Shown: positions 1 to 5,772 of the stretch, one piece after another
How the letters are laid out: each line of letters begins with the position of its first letter
Numbering within the stretch: position 1 is the stretch's first letter
From: Solirubrobacteraceae bacterium
GTDB lineage: Bacteria > Actinomycetota > Thermoleophilia > Solirubrobacterales > Solirubrobacteraceae
Length of the DNA stretch: 5,772 nucleotides
Direction: 5' to 3'
Assembly: GCA_030038955.1 (NCBI GenBank)
Contig: JASHQV010000363.1
Coordinates: 1 to 5,772 of the forward strand
Made by a program: the position numbers and the translations under genes
The notes under the pieces: model-generated
The model's input: the letters and a program-made list of their open reading frames with translations, nothing else
The model's database searches: none
What the model was told of the DNA's origin: nothing

Positions 1-290
1 TCTACCTGAACGCCAGCCGCGGCGGCGGCGTCGCGGCCAGGGAACTGGCGATCGACACCGTCACCCCCGGCTTCGACGCGTCGGTCTACGCCACCGACAG
101 GACCCCGGACCCGACCAGCTTCGCCGCCAGCGGCTGGACGCAGGTTGGCGGTCCGACGAATGTGACGAGTCGGCAGGAGATCACGCTCACAGGCGGCTCC
201 ACTCGGTACCGCTACTACCTGGTGTGGATCACGAGCCTGCCGCCGAGCTCTGAGTCGGTGTCGCTCAACGAGGTGACGCTGTACCGCTGA
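1..290 (+). CDS. C-terminal end of a protein with a discoidin-like (F5/8 type C-like) beta-sandwich domain, 5' truncated
   Basis: An open frame runs in from the left edge (first full codon at base 3) and ends at TGA 288-290, giving 95 visible residues. The translation has alternating short beta-strand-like stretches. It includes a Gly-Trp-Thr-Gln-Val segment, a Thr-rich strand (QEITLTGG), then an aromatic strand RYRYYLVWIT, and it ends in SLNEVTLYR. This pattern (YYLVWIT, a short loop, then a strand ending in EVxLY) resembles the galactose-binding or discoidin-like domain found at the extracytoplasmic C-terminus of some actinobacterial Ser/Thr kinases and MurJ/MviN-like membrane proteins. The part that would identify the whole protein is outside the window, so the overall function is not known. 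The gene converges on ddl. Coding status is well supported by the clean frame and G/C-rich third positions. The domain assignment is from recognition only, and a secreted or surface protein of another kind is possible. Confidence 0.65.
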   Translation, partial: YLNASRGGGVAARELAIDTVTPGFDASVYATDRTPDPTSFAASGWTQVGGPTNVTSRQEITLTGGSTRYRYYLVWITSLPPSSESVSLNEVTLYR

Positions 291-513
291 GAGCCAGGGT
301 GAGCGCCGCAGAGCATCCAGTCGGCAACGTGAGGAAAGCTGCTCCGGGCGATGTCGAAGCGTCGCTCGCCCTACACGCCAAGCTCGGCTTCGTCGGGGTC
401 ACCGGGCGGTTCTCCTATCCGAACGTCTGATTCGACGGCGGCACAGGCGTGCTTGGACGAGCGCGGGCGACGCCGTGGCTGCCGCTCGCGCATCACCCGG
501 GGCCGCGGTCGGC
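291..513. other. Convergent intergenic region between the discoidin-like gene and ddl
   Basis: These 223 bases separate two genes that end facing each other. No confident terminator is visible: there is no strong GC hairpin followed by a T tract on either strand. The best inverted repeats are short, such as cgaagc at 355-360 with gcttcg at 386-391, and gagcg with cgctc inside roughly 458-490. The left half holds a short plus-strand frame that resembles acetyltransferase sequence (listed separately). I recognise nothing in 431-513. Confidence 0.5.
299..430 (+). pseudogene. Possible remnant of a GNAT-family N-acetyltransferase
   Basis: A short plus-strand frame runs from GTG 299 to TGA 428-430 (43 residues), starting 8 bases after the stop of the preceding gene. 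It contains VRKAAPGDVEA, which resembles the start of many GNAT proteins (first beta strand plus the 'P.D' turn). This is followed at once by EASLALHAKLGF, which resembles the acetyl-CoA-fold motif B region near the end of such proteins ('N.aSlaLheKLGF'). The roughly 100 residues normally between these are missing, as is the usual C-terminal strand. That would fit an internal deletion of a former acetyltransferase gene. There is no good ribosome binding site. The match rests on short motifs only. Chance similarity in GC-rich DNA, or a small unrelated ORF, cannot be excluded. Confidence 0.3.
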
Positions 514-1515
514 TCAGAAGCTGAACCGCGCCGCCCGCTCGTGCCGCTCGATGCCGAGCTCGACGAGACGGTCCAGCAGCTCCGGATACGGCATCCCACC
601 GGCCGCGAACAGCGCCGCGAACACGCTCGTCTGCGTGAACCCGGGCATCGTGTTGAGCTCGTTGACCAACACCCGCTCGCCGTCGACGAAGAAGTCGACC
701 CGGGCGAGGCCGCAGCAGTCCGAGCGCCGGAACACCTCCAGCGCCAGCTCACGCACCCGTTCGCGCACGTGCTCGGGCAGCCGCGCCGGCACGATCAGCC
801 GCATCCCTCCGGGCGTGTACTTGGCCTCGTAGTCGTACCACCCGGACTCGCCCGCCCCCAGCAGGATCTCGCCCGGCTGTGACGCCACCGGACGGCCGTT
901 GCCGATCACCGAGCACTCCACCTCGAGCCCCCGCGCGGCCGCCTCGACGATCGCCAGCGGGTCGTGCGCGAACGCCGCCTCCAGCGCCGCCGGCAGCTCC
1001 TCCGCTTCCAGCACCCGGCCGATCCCGACCGAGGAGCCGAGTCGCACCGGCTTGACGAACACCGGCAGCCCGAGCTCGCGGAGCTCCGCCAGCACCGCCT
1101 CGCGGTCGGCGGCAAACGCCTGGCAGTCAACCGATCGGTGGTCGACCTGCGGGATCTCGGCGCGGGCCATCAGCTGCTTGAACAGGACCTTGTCCATGCA
1201 CAGCGCGCTCGCCAGCACGCCGGCGCCGACGTAGGCGACGTCGAGGCACTCGAGCATCCCCTGAAGCGTGCCGTCCTCACCGAACGGGCCGTGCAGCACC
1301 GGAAACACGACGTCGGCGCCGGCGAGGCCCCGCCCCGGCGTCAGCGCCAGCTCGCGGCCATCCTCGCGCCACACGCCGTCTCGGCCGATGACGACGCTGC
1401 GCACGGCGTACCCGGCCTCGCGCAGGCCGTCCGCGACCGACGCGGCGGAGGCGAGCGAGACCTCATGCTCGGAGGACCGCCCACCGCCCAGAACCACCAC
1501 CAGGCGCGAGCTCAT
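514..1515 (-). CDS. ddl: D-alanine--D-alanine ligase
   Basis: This cytoplasmic ATP-grasp enzyme (333 aa) joins two D-alanines using ATP; MurF then adds the dipeptide to the peptidoglycan precursor. The N-terminal motif GGGRSSEHEVS (residues 10-20) includes the Glu that contacts the first D-Ala. HGPFGEDG follows at 75-82. The ATP-grasp core has VKP (154-156) and LGSSVGI (159-165) for ATP and the Ser loop. The omega loop carries YDYEAKY (227-233), whose final Lys-Tyr is typical of D-Ala-D-Ala ligases rather than VanA/VanB D-Ala-D-Lac ligases. RVDFF (272-276) and NELNTMPGFT (285-294) supply metal and substrate ligands. Length is normal (about 300-370 aa). The ATG at 1515 overlaps the kinase TGA (ATGA, 1512-1515). 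The longer open frame upstream is only antisense/out-of-frame sequence inside the kinase gene. No good Shine-Dalgarno precedes the start, so translation probably depends on coupling to the kinase gene. Confidence 0.97.
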   Translation of the reverse strand: MSSRLVVVLGGGRSSEHEVSLASAASVADGLREAGYAVRSVVIGRDGVWREDGRELALTPGRGLAGADVVFPVLHGPFGEDGTLQGMLECLDVAYVGAGVLASALCMDKVLFKQLMARAEIPQVDHRSVDCQAFAADREAVLAELRELGLPVFVKPVRLGSSVGIGRVLEAEELPAALEAAFAHDPLAIVEAAARGLEVECSVIGNGRPVASQPGEILLGAGESGWYDYEAKYTPGGMRLIVPARLPEHVRERVRELALEVFRRSDCCGLARVDFFVDGERVLVNELNTMPGFTQTSVFAALFAAGGMPYPELLDRLVELGIERHERAARFSF

Positions 1516-3515
1516 CCGCTGGGGGTCGTCGGGGTGGTGACCGTCGGGGTGGTCGGCGTCGTCGTCGTGGTGGTGGTCGTCGTCGTCGTGGTCGTCGAGG
1601 GCTTGTGGTACTTGCCGACCACGATCGTCACCGTGCTGCCCCTCTTTTGGGTGCTGCCGGGCGACGGGCTCTGGGAGATCACGATGCCGTTGTGATTCTG
1701 CCCGCTCACGGCCTGCCTCTGCTTGACGACCTTGAACCCCGCGGCGGTCAGCTGCCGCGTCGCCGCCCGCGCCGTGTCCCCCGTCACGTTGGGCACCTTG
1801 ACGCGGCTCGGAGCGCTCGCGATCACCAGCGCGACGGTCGAGCCCGGCGGCGCCTTGCCGCCGCTCGGGGTCTGCTGGACGACGTTCCCGACCTGGGAGG
1901 AGTTGGTCGTCGACTTCTGCGTCGTCGTCACCTTGAAGCCCGCGGCGGTCAGCTGTGCCTTGGCCGCTGCCTCGGTGTCGCCGACGACGTTGGGTACAGC
2001 GATCGGCGCCGGCCCGGACGACACGTACAGGGTGACGCTGGTGCCGGCCGGCACGCTGACGCCGGCGGCGGGACTCGTGCGGACGGCATTCCCGGCTGGC
2101 ACCGTGCTCGAGCTCACGCTGAACACGCTGACCACCTTCAGCCCGGCCTGTCTCAGCGCTCTCTCCGCCTGCTGCCTGGGGAGCTGCGCGACCGTCGGGA
2201 TGCTGACGCTGCGCGGCCCGCTGGACACGGTCAGCGTCACCGTCGAGCCCTTTGCCGCTGAGCCCGTCGGATCCTGATGGACCACTTGCCCGGATGGCTC
2301 GGCCGAGGTCGCGTTGACCACGTAGGGCTTGAAGCCGGCGTTCTCGACGTCGGCCTGCGCCACCAACAGCTGGTAGCCGACGACGTCCGGCACCTTCACC
2401 TGCGCGGGGCGGCTCAGCAGATATGCGGCGAGCCCGCCGCCGGCAAGCACCAGCACCAGCAGCAGTGCGATCCACGGCCACGGGTTGCGGCCGCGCTCCT
2501 CGGGTGGCGGCCCCTCGTGGGGCAGCACCTCGCCCCGGAGCGGCGGCTCGGTCGGAGGGGGCGTGGTCAGGGCGGTGGCGCCGCCCGGCACCAGGGCGGT
2601 CGGCACGGCGACCGCCGTGCCGACCGCCCCCGCCCCCGCCCCGATCGCCGCCATCTTTGCGGTCATCTGACCCGCCGAGCCGGCGGCGACCGCCTCGCGC
2701 ACCTGACCCAGCACACGCATGAGCTCATCGGCGTCGGCCGGCCGGTCAGCGGGATTCTTGTTCAGCGCCCACAGCACCAGCTGCTCCAGTGGCACGGGCA
2801 CGTCCGGGTTGATCTCTCGCGGCGGCACCGGCGCCTCGGCCACGTGCTTGAGCGCGATCGTGACCGCCGAGTCTGCATCGAACGGCACCCGCCCAGTCAG
2901 CAGCTCGTACAGGATCACGCCGATCGAGTACAGGTCCGAGCGCTCGCTGACCACGTGGCCCTGCGCCTGCTCGGGCGACAGGTACTGGGCGGTGCCCATG
3001 ATCGAGCCGGTCTCGGTCATGTCGGAGGCGCCGGCCCGGGCGATCCCGAAGTCGGTCACCTTGGCGCCGTCGCTGTCGTCGACGATCACGTTGTGTGGCT
3101 TCAGGTCCCGGTGGATCACGCCGCGCCGGTGCGCGAACCGGGTCGCGGCGAGGATCTGCATCGTCAGGTCGATCGCGCGTAGCGGCTCCAACGGCGCCTC
3201 CGCGCGGATCAGCTGCTTCAGCGTGCGCCCACCTAGATACTCCATCGCGATGTAGTAGATCCCGTCGTAGCCGCCGCGGTCGTAGACCTGGACGACGTTG
3301 GGGTGCTGCAGCGACGCCGCCGCGTGCGCCTCGCGGCGGAAGCGCTCGACGAACCCGGGGTCCTCGGCGAACCGTCGATGCAGCAGCTTCAGCGCCACCT
3401 TGCGCCCGAGCTGCTCGTCCTCGGCGAGGAACACGTCGGCCATGCCGCCGGCGCCGAGCCGCGAGATCACGCGGTAGCGGCCGTCAACCAGAGAGCCGGG
3501 GTCGAGCTCGCTCAC
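1512..3515 (-). CDS. pknB: PASTA-domain Ser/Thr protein kinase (PknB/StkP type)
   Basis: This transmembrane receptor kinase (667 aa) couples extracellular wall fragments or lipid II to phosphorylation of division and wall-synthesis proteins. The kinase domain spans about 14-270: Gly loop LGAGGM (20-25), ATP Lys43, helix-C Glu62, catalytic HRDLKPHN (135-142), DFG (155-157) and GTAQYLSPE (174-182). Thr167 and Thr169 in the activation loop match the autophosphorylated pair of mycobacterial PknB. A Pro/Ala/Gly-rich juxtamembrane region (about 279-345) leads to one membrane helix (about 347-367). Four PASTA repeats follow (about 372-433, 435-501, 503-568, 570-634); the second is the most divergent, lacking the VPxVxG start. 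The protein ends in a Thr/Pro tail (640-667) with 13 consecutive Thr. The GTG start at 3515 overlaps the pbpA stop (GTGA, 3512-3515), and no earlier in-frame start exists. Every catalytic residue is present, so it should be active. Confidence 0.96.
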   Translation of the reverse strand: MSELDPGSLVDGRYRVISRLGAGGMADVFLAEDEQLGRKVALKLLHRRFAEDPGFVERFRREAHAAASLQHPNVVQVYDRGGYDGIYYIAMEYLGGRTLKQLIRAEAPLEPLRAIDLTMQILAATRFAHRRGVIHRDLKPHNVIVDDSDGAKVTDFGIARAGASDMTETGSIMGTAQYLSPEQAQGHVVSERSDLYSIGVILYELLTGRVPFDADSAVTIALKHVAEAPVPPREINPDVPVPLEQLVLWALNKNPADRPADADELMRVLGQVREAVAAGSAGQMTAKMAAIGAGAGAVGTAVAVPTALVPGGATALTTPPPTEPPLRGEVLPHEGPPPEERGRNPWPWIALLLVLVLAGGGLAAYLLSRPAQVKVPDVVGYQLLVAQADVENAGFKPYVVNATSAEPSGQVVHQDPTGSAAKGSTVTLTVSSGPRSVSIPTVAQLPRQQAERALRQAGLKVVSVFSVSSSTVPAGNAVRTSPAAGVSVPAGTSVTLYVSSGPAPIAVPNVVGDTEAAAKAQLTAAGFKVTTTQKSTTNSSQVGNVVQQTPSGGKAPPGSTVALVIASAPSRVKVPNVTGDTARAATRQLTAAGFKVVKQRQAVSGQNHNGIVISQSPSPGSTQKRGSTVTIVVGKYHKPSTTTTTTTTTTTTTPTTPTVTTPTTPSG
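1557..1595 (-). repeat. Thr-codon run (13 consecutive ACG/ACC) in the kinase tail
   Basis: Thirteen successive threonine codons, mixed ACG and ACC (read on the plus strand as cgt/ggt triplets), code for residues 641-653 of the PASTA kinase. More Thr/Pro codons follow to the stop. It is a near-perfect trinucleotide tract and a candidate for length variation by slippage or unequal recombination. The mixture of ACG and ACC makes it less slippage-prone than a pure repeat and argues that the amino acid itself is selected. Length changes in steps of three would not disturb the stop codon or the ddl start. Confidence 0.85.
1729..1754 (-). repeat. Direct repeat copy A (PASTA unit 4)
   Basis: This 26-base segment matches 1930-1955 at 25 of 26 positions. 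It encodes the QLTAAGFKV part of the fourth PASTA repeat. The two copies are 201 bases (67 codons) apart, exactly in frame and about one PASTA unit, as expected from tandem duplication or gene conversion between units. Confidence 0.8.
1930..1955 (-). repeat. Direct repeat copy B (PASTA unit 3)
   Basis: Partner of the copy at 1729-1754, differing by one base. It encodes the same QLTAAGFKV segment in the third PASTA repeat. The corresponding segments of units 1 and 2 are clearly more diverged, so units 3 and 4 appear to share the most recent common origin. Confidence 0.8.
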
Positions 3516-4948
3516 TGGCCCTCCGAGATCAGCAGCTTCATCATCTGCGCGGCGATCGGGGCCGCGTAGGTGCCGCCATAGCCGTTGGGAATGTCGCTGA
3601 CCTCGACCGCCACAGCCACCTTCGGATGCGCCACCGGCGCGAGCCCGATGAACCAGGCATCGTCGATGTCCTCGTTCGTGACCACGGTCGCGGTACCGGT
3701 CTTGCCGGCGACGTGCAGGCCTTCCAGGTTGGCCGCCTGGCCGGTGCCCTCCTCGACCACGTCGGTCATCATCTGACGCAGCTCGGCCGCGATTGCCGGC
3801 CGCATCACGTGGCTGAACACGCGCGGCCTGAAGTACTTCACCACCTGCCCGTCGGCGTTGACCGCCTCGGTCGCGATCCGCGGCGCCATCAGCGTGCCGT
3901 CGTCGGCCACCGCCGAGGCGACCATCGCCATCTGCAGCGGCGTCACCGCGAGGTTGGCCTGACCGATCGACATGCGCCCGAGATCGATCTCGTTGCTGGT
4001 CGGGGACAGCAACGTACCGTCCTCGCGTGCGCCGCTCACCGTCATCTCGTCGCGCGGCAGGTCCAGCGGCGGAAGCCTGTAGAAGCCGAAGCGCTTCATG
4101 TACTTCGCCATCGTCTGGATGCCCACGTTCTGACCGACCTGAGCGTATACGGTGTTGATCGAGTAGGTCAGCGCTTTCGTCAGGCTAACCGGGCCGTAAC
4201 TGATGTCGTTGTCGTTGTCCAGCGGCACGCCGGAGACCGTCAGCGGTGAGTTGCCGACGATCGTCGAGCTCGGCGTGTACTTGCCGCTGTTCAGCGCCGC
4301 CGTGGTGGTGACGATCTTGAACGTCGATCCCGGCGGCAGCTCAGCCTGGGTTGCCATGTCGAACTGGCAGCCGATGTTCTCCGGGTTCGCGCACTTGCTG
4401 CCATTTGGATCGTTGTCGTCGTAGGTCGGATTCGAGTACATCGCCTTGACCGCGCCGGTCTGCGGGACGATCGCGACGACCGATCCGACCCGACCCGCGA
4501 GCAGCGTTCGGGCCAGCTCCTGGGCGGCCGGGTCGAGTGTCGTGTAGAGGTCGTCGCCCGTGGTATGGCCGCCTCCGAGTGGGCCGAACACCGAGCTCAA
4601 TGCGCCCTCCACGCGACCTGACAGCCACGAGTCGTGGTACTGCTCGAGCCCGGCGGAGCTGCCGAGGCGGGCGTTGTCGTAGCCGACCGCTTGGGCGAAC
4701 AGCGAACCGGTCGGGTATTCGCGACGCCAGGTGCCGCCGCGCGCCCGCAGCGACTTCGCCAGCACCTGCCCGCCTGCGGCGAGGATCTCTCCCCGCTTGA
4801 TCTTCAGGCTCGCGTAGTAGTCGAGCTTGTTCAGCGAGTTGTGCCGCAGCGCGGTCGCATCGAACACGGTCCAGCGCGAGGTCCACACGACCAGCAGCCC
4901 GAACAGCAGCACGATCACGGCGAACAGGCGGACGATCGCGCGGTTCAT
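3512..4948 (-). CDS. pbpA: Class B penicillin-binding protein (PbpA/FtsI-like peptidoglycan transpeptidase)
   Basis: This bitopic membrane protein (478 aa) crosslinks glycan strands on the outer face of the membrane and is the likely partner of the adjacent RodA. A single N-terminal signal anchor covers about residues 5-22. A short non-catalytic region follows, with KRGEILA (51-57), a YPTGSLF stretch (78-84), and a GLEQYHDSWLSG element (100-111) typical of PbpA-type class B enzymes. The transpeptidase domain has all three penicillin-binding motifs: STFK (Ser208 nucleophile, Lys211), SIN (263-265) and KTGT (416-419). Length is close to mycobacterial PbpA (about 490 aa). Two cysteines (186 and 194) sit just before the active-site serine. 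The ATG at 4948 is chosen because it overlaps the rodA stop as ATGA (4945-4948) and is followed directly by the membrane anchor. The frame stays open further upstream only as an out-of-frame reading of rodA. Confidence 0.96.
   Translation of the reverse strand: MNRAIVRLFAVIVLLFGLLVVWTSRWTVFDATALRHNSLNKLDYYASLKIKRGEILAAGGQVLAKSLRARGGTWRREYPTGSLFAQAVGYDNARLGSSAGLEQYHDSWLSGRVEGALSSVFGPLGGGHTTGDDLYTTLDPAAQELARTLLAGRVGSVVAIVPQTGAVKAMYSNPTYDDNDPNGSKCANPENIGCQFDMATQAELPPGSTFKIVTTTAALNSGKYTPSSTIVGNSPLTVSGVPLDNDNDISYGPVSLTKALTYSINTVYAQVGQNVGIQTMAKYMKRFGFYRLPPLDLPRDEMTVSGAREDGTLLSPTSNEIDLGRMSIGQANLAVTPLQMAMVASAVADDGTLMAPRIATEAVNADGQVVKYFRPRVFSHVMRPAIAAELRQMMTDVVEEGTGQAANLEGLHVAGKTGTATVVTNEDIDDAWFIGLAPVAHPKVAVAVEVSDIPNGYGGTYAAPIAAQMMKLLISEGQ
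3519..3524 (-). promoter_or_regulatory. Shine-Dalgarno sequence for the PASTA kinase GTG start
   Basis: On the minus strand GGAGGG lies three bases before the GTG at 3515, inside the last codons of pbpA. The strong anti-SD match at short spacing supports the GTG as the true start, despite the non-ATG codon. By contrast, ddl and pbpA have no comparable motif before their starts and seem to rely more on re-initiation at the 4-base overlaps. Confidence 0.6.
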
Positions 4949-5772
4949 GCTCTCGCCGGGCGCCGGGCGCGGTCGGAGGCCAGCAGCAGCAGCGCCACCA
5001 GCACGAAGTTGGCGACTATCGACGAGCCGCCGTATGAGATGAACGGCAACGTCACGCCGGTCAGCGGGATCACGCGGGTGACGCCGCCGACGATCACGAA
5101 CACCTGCAGCGCGATCACCGCGCTCAGCCCGGTGGCCAGCAGCTTCGAGAACGAGTCGTCGGCGAGCATCGCCACCTTGAAGCCACGGGCGATGAAGATC
5201 AGGTAGGTGAGCAGCAGCGCCGCCGCCCCGAACAGCCCGAGCTCGTCGGCGATAACGGTGTAGATCATGTCGGTCGACGCCGCCGGGATGATGTACGCCG
5301 CCGGGCTGCTCCCCGGGACGACCAGCAGCGACTCGCCGAAGCCCTGGCCGAAGAGCCCGCCCTGGGCCTGCGCGAACAATCCGTTGGCGACCTGGAGGCT
5401 GCCCCCCGGAACGTTGTACAACCGCGGGTCGAACGGGTGCAGCCAGTCCTCGACGCGGGCGTGCACGTGCGCGATGTGGACGCCCAGGTACCACGCGCCG
5501 AGCGCGAACGCGACGATCCCGAACAGCACGAACGAGACGCGGCCGGTCGCGACGTACAGCATCGCCAGCAGCGCCCCGTACAGCATCAGCGAGGAGCCCA
5601 TGTCGCTGAGCAGCACCATGATCGCCATCGCCATCCCCCAGATCACCAGGATCGGGCCGAAGTGCTTGAGCGGCGGGATCGTCAGCCCGAAGATCCGGCG
5701 GCCGCCGGTGGCCAGCACCTGGCGCGTGTCTCGCAGGTAGCTGGCGAGGAAGATCACGAGCCCGACCTTGGC
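4945..5772 (-). CDS. rodA: RodA/FtsW-family (SEDS) peptidoglycan glycosyltransferase, 5' end outside the window
   Basis: This is the C-terminal 275 residues of a SEDS polytopic membrane protein that polymerises lipid II into glycan and works with a class B PBP. The frame stays open to the right edge. The GTG at 5757 is an internal Val within AKVGLVIFLASYL, a conserved SEDS segment, so the true start lies upstream; the full protein should be about 400-470 aa. About seven hydrophobic segments are visible. Family signatures include SDMGSSLML and MLYVATGR, the large extracellular loop with W.HPFDPR and GGLFGQGFGES, then STDMIYTVIADELG. The Asp of that last motif (codon 5269-5271) aligns with the essential SEDS catalytic Asp. 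VTLPFISYGGSSIVANF closes the protein, followed by a basic RARRPARA tail. RodA is preferred over FtsW because of the adjacent PbpA and PASTA kinase, but the two are hard to separate from this part alone. Confidence 0.95.
   Translation of the reverse strand, partial: AKVGLVIFLASYLRDTRQVLATGGRRIFGLTIPPLKHFGPILVIWGMAMAIMVLLSDMGSSLMLYGALLAMLYVATGRVSFVLFGIVAFALGAWYLGVHIAHVHARVEDWLHPFDPRLYNVPGGSLQVANGLFAQAQGGLFGQGFGESLLVVPGSSPAAYIIPAASTDMIYTVIADELGLFGAAALLLTYLIFIARGFKVAMLADDSFSKLLATGLSAVIALQVFVIVGGVTRVIPLTGVTLPFISYGGSSIVANFVLVALLLLASDRARRPARA

Noticed and set aside
431..513. Possible bidirectional terminator between the convergent genes
   Set aside because: Only about 5-bp inverted repeats without a T tract are visible; in DNA this GC-rich, such short stems are expected by chance.
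964..1695. Plus-strand frame with a striking poly-valine run, antisense to ddl and the kinase tail
   Set aside because: The poly-Val is simply the antisense reading of the Thr-codon tract. The frame lies wholly opposite two well-supported genes and resembles no protein family.
1516..2481. N-terminal extension of the ddl frame into the kinase gene
   Set aside because: The extension is Arg/Gly/Gln/Asp-rich out-of-frame sequence. The canonical Ddl N-terminus begins at the ATG at 1515, which sits in a classic stop/start overlap.
2277..3182. Long plus-strand open frame opposite the kinase domain
   Set aside because: High-GC codon bias keeps antisense frames open. The translation is His/Arg/Gly-rich low-complexity sequence with no recognisable motif, while the minus strand encodes an intact kinase.
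3095..4249. 384-residue plus-strand open frame opposite the kinase and pbpA
   Set aside because: It is Arg/His-rich shadow sequence crossing the junction of two real genes, with no domain signature.
4949..5494. N-terminal extension of the pbpA frame into rodA
   Set aside because: It is an out-of-frame reading of conserved rodA sequence. The ATG at 4948 is followed by the expected signal anchor.

Overview
This is a GC-rich window (roughly two thirds G+C by eye) from what looks like a high-GC actinobacterium. Almost all of it is a minus-strand cell-wall and cell-shape cluster read from right to left: rodA (5' end off the window), pbpA (class B penicillin-binding protein), a pknB/stkP-type PASTA Ser/Thr kinase, and ddl (D-Ala-D-Ala ligase). 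The rodA-pbpA-kinase order is the classic actinobacterial arrangement (pstP-rodA-pbpA-pknA-pknB in mycobacteria). Here no pknA lies between pbpA and the PASTA kinase, and a ddl is joined directly to the kinase. Together with a discoidin-like C-terminus on the opposite strand, this suggests a deep-branching actinobacterium, possibly Thermoleophilia/Solirubrobacterales. That placement is inferred from gene content and was not tested.

Layout: 1-290 is the 3' end of a plus-strand gene encoding a beta-sandwich, discoidin-like C-terminal domain. 291-513 is a convergent intergenic stretch containing a possible acetyltransferase (GNAT) remnant. 514-1515 is ddl, 1512-3515 the PASTA kinase, 3512-4948 pbpA, and 4945-5772 the partial rodA, all on the minus strand. 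Each of the three gene junctions is a 4-base stop/start overlap (ATGA, GTGA, ATGA from rodA downward). The four genes are therefore almost certainly one polycistronic unit with translational coupling. Its promoter lies beyond the right edge.

Functionally, Ddl makes the D-Ala-D-Ala dipeptide that ends the lipid II stem peptide. RodA polymerises lipid II into glycan, and PbpA crosslinks the strands using that same dipeptide as acyl donor. The PASTA kinase senses muropeptides or lipid II outside the membrane and signals to cytoplasmic wall-synthesis targets. The unit thus joins substrate supply, polymerisation, crosslinking and sensing. The system is well known in outline and I see no wholly new system. 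The points worth a second look are the kinase-ddl coupling, the Thr/Pro tail after the last PASTA repeat, a near-identical DNA repeat between PASTA units 3 and 4, a cysteine pair just before the PbpA active-site serine, and the possible GNAT remnant.
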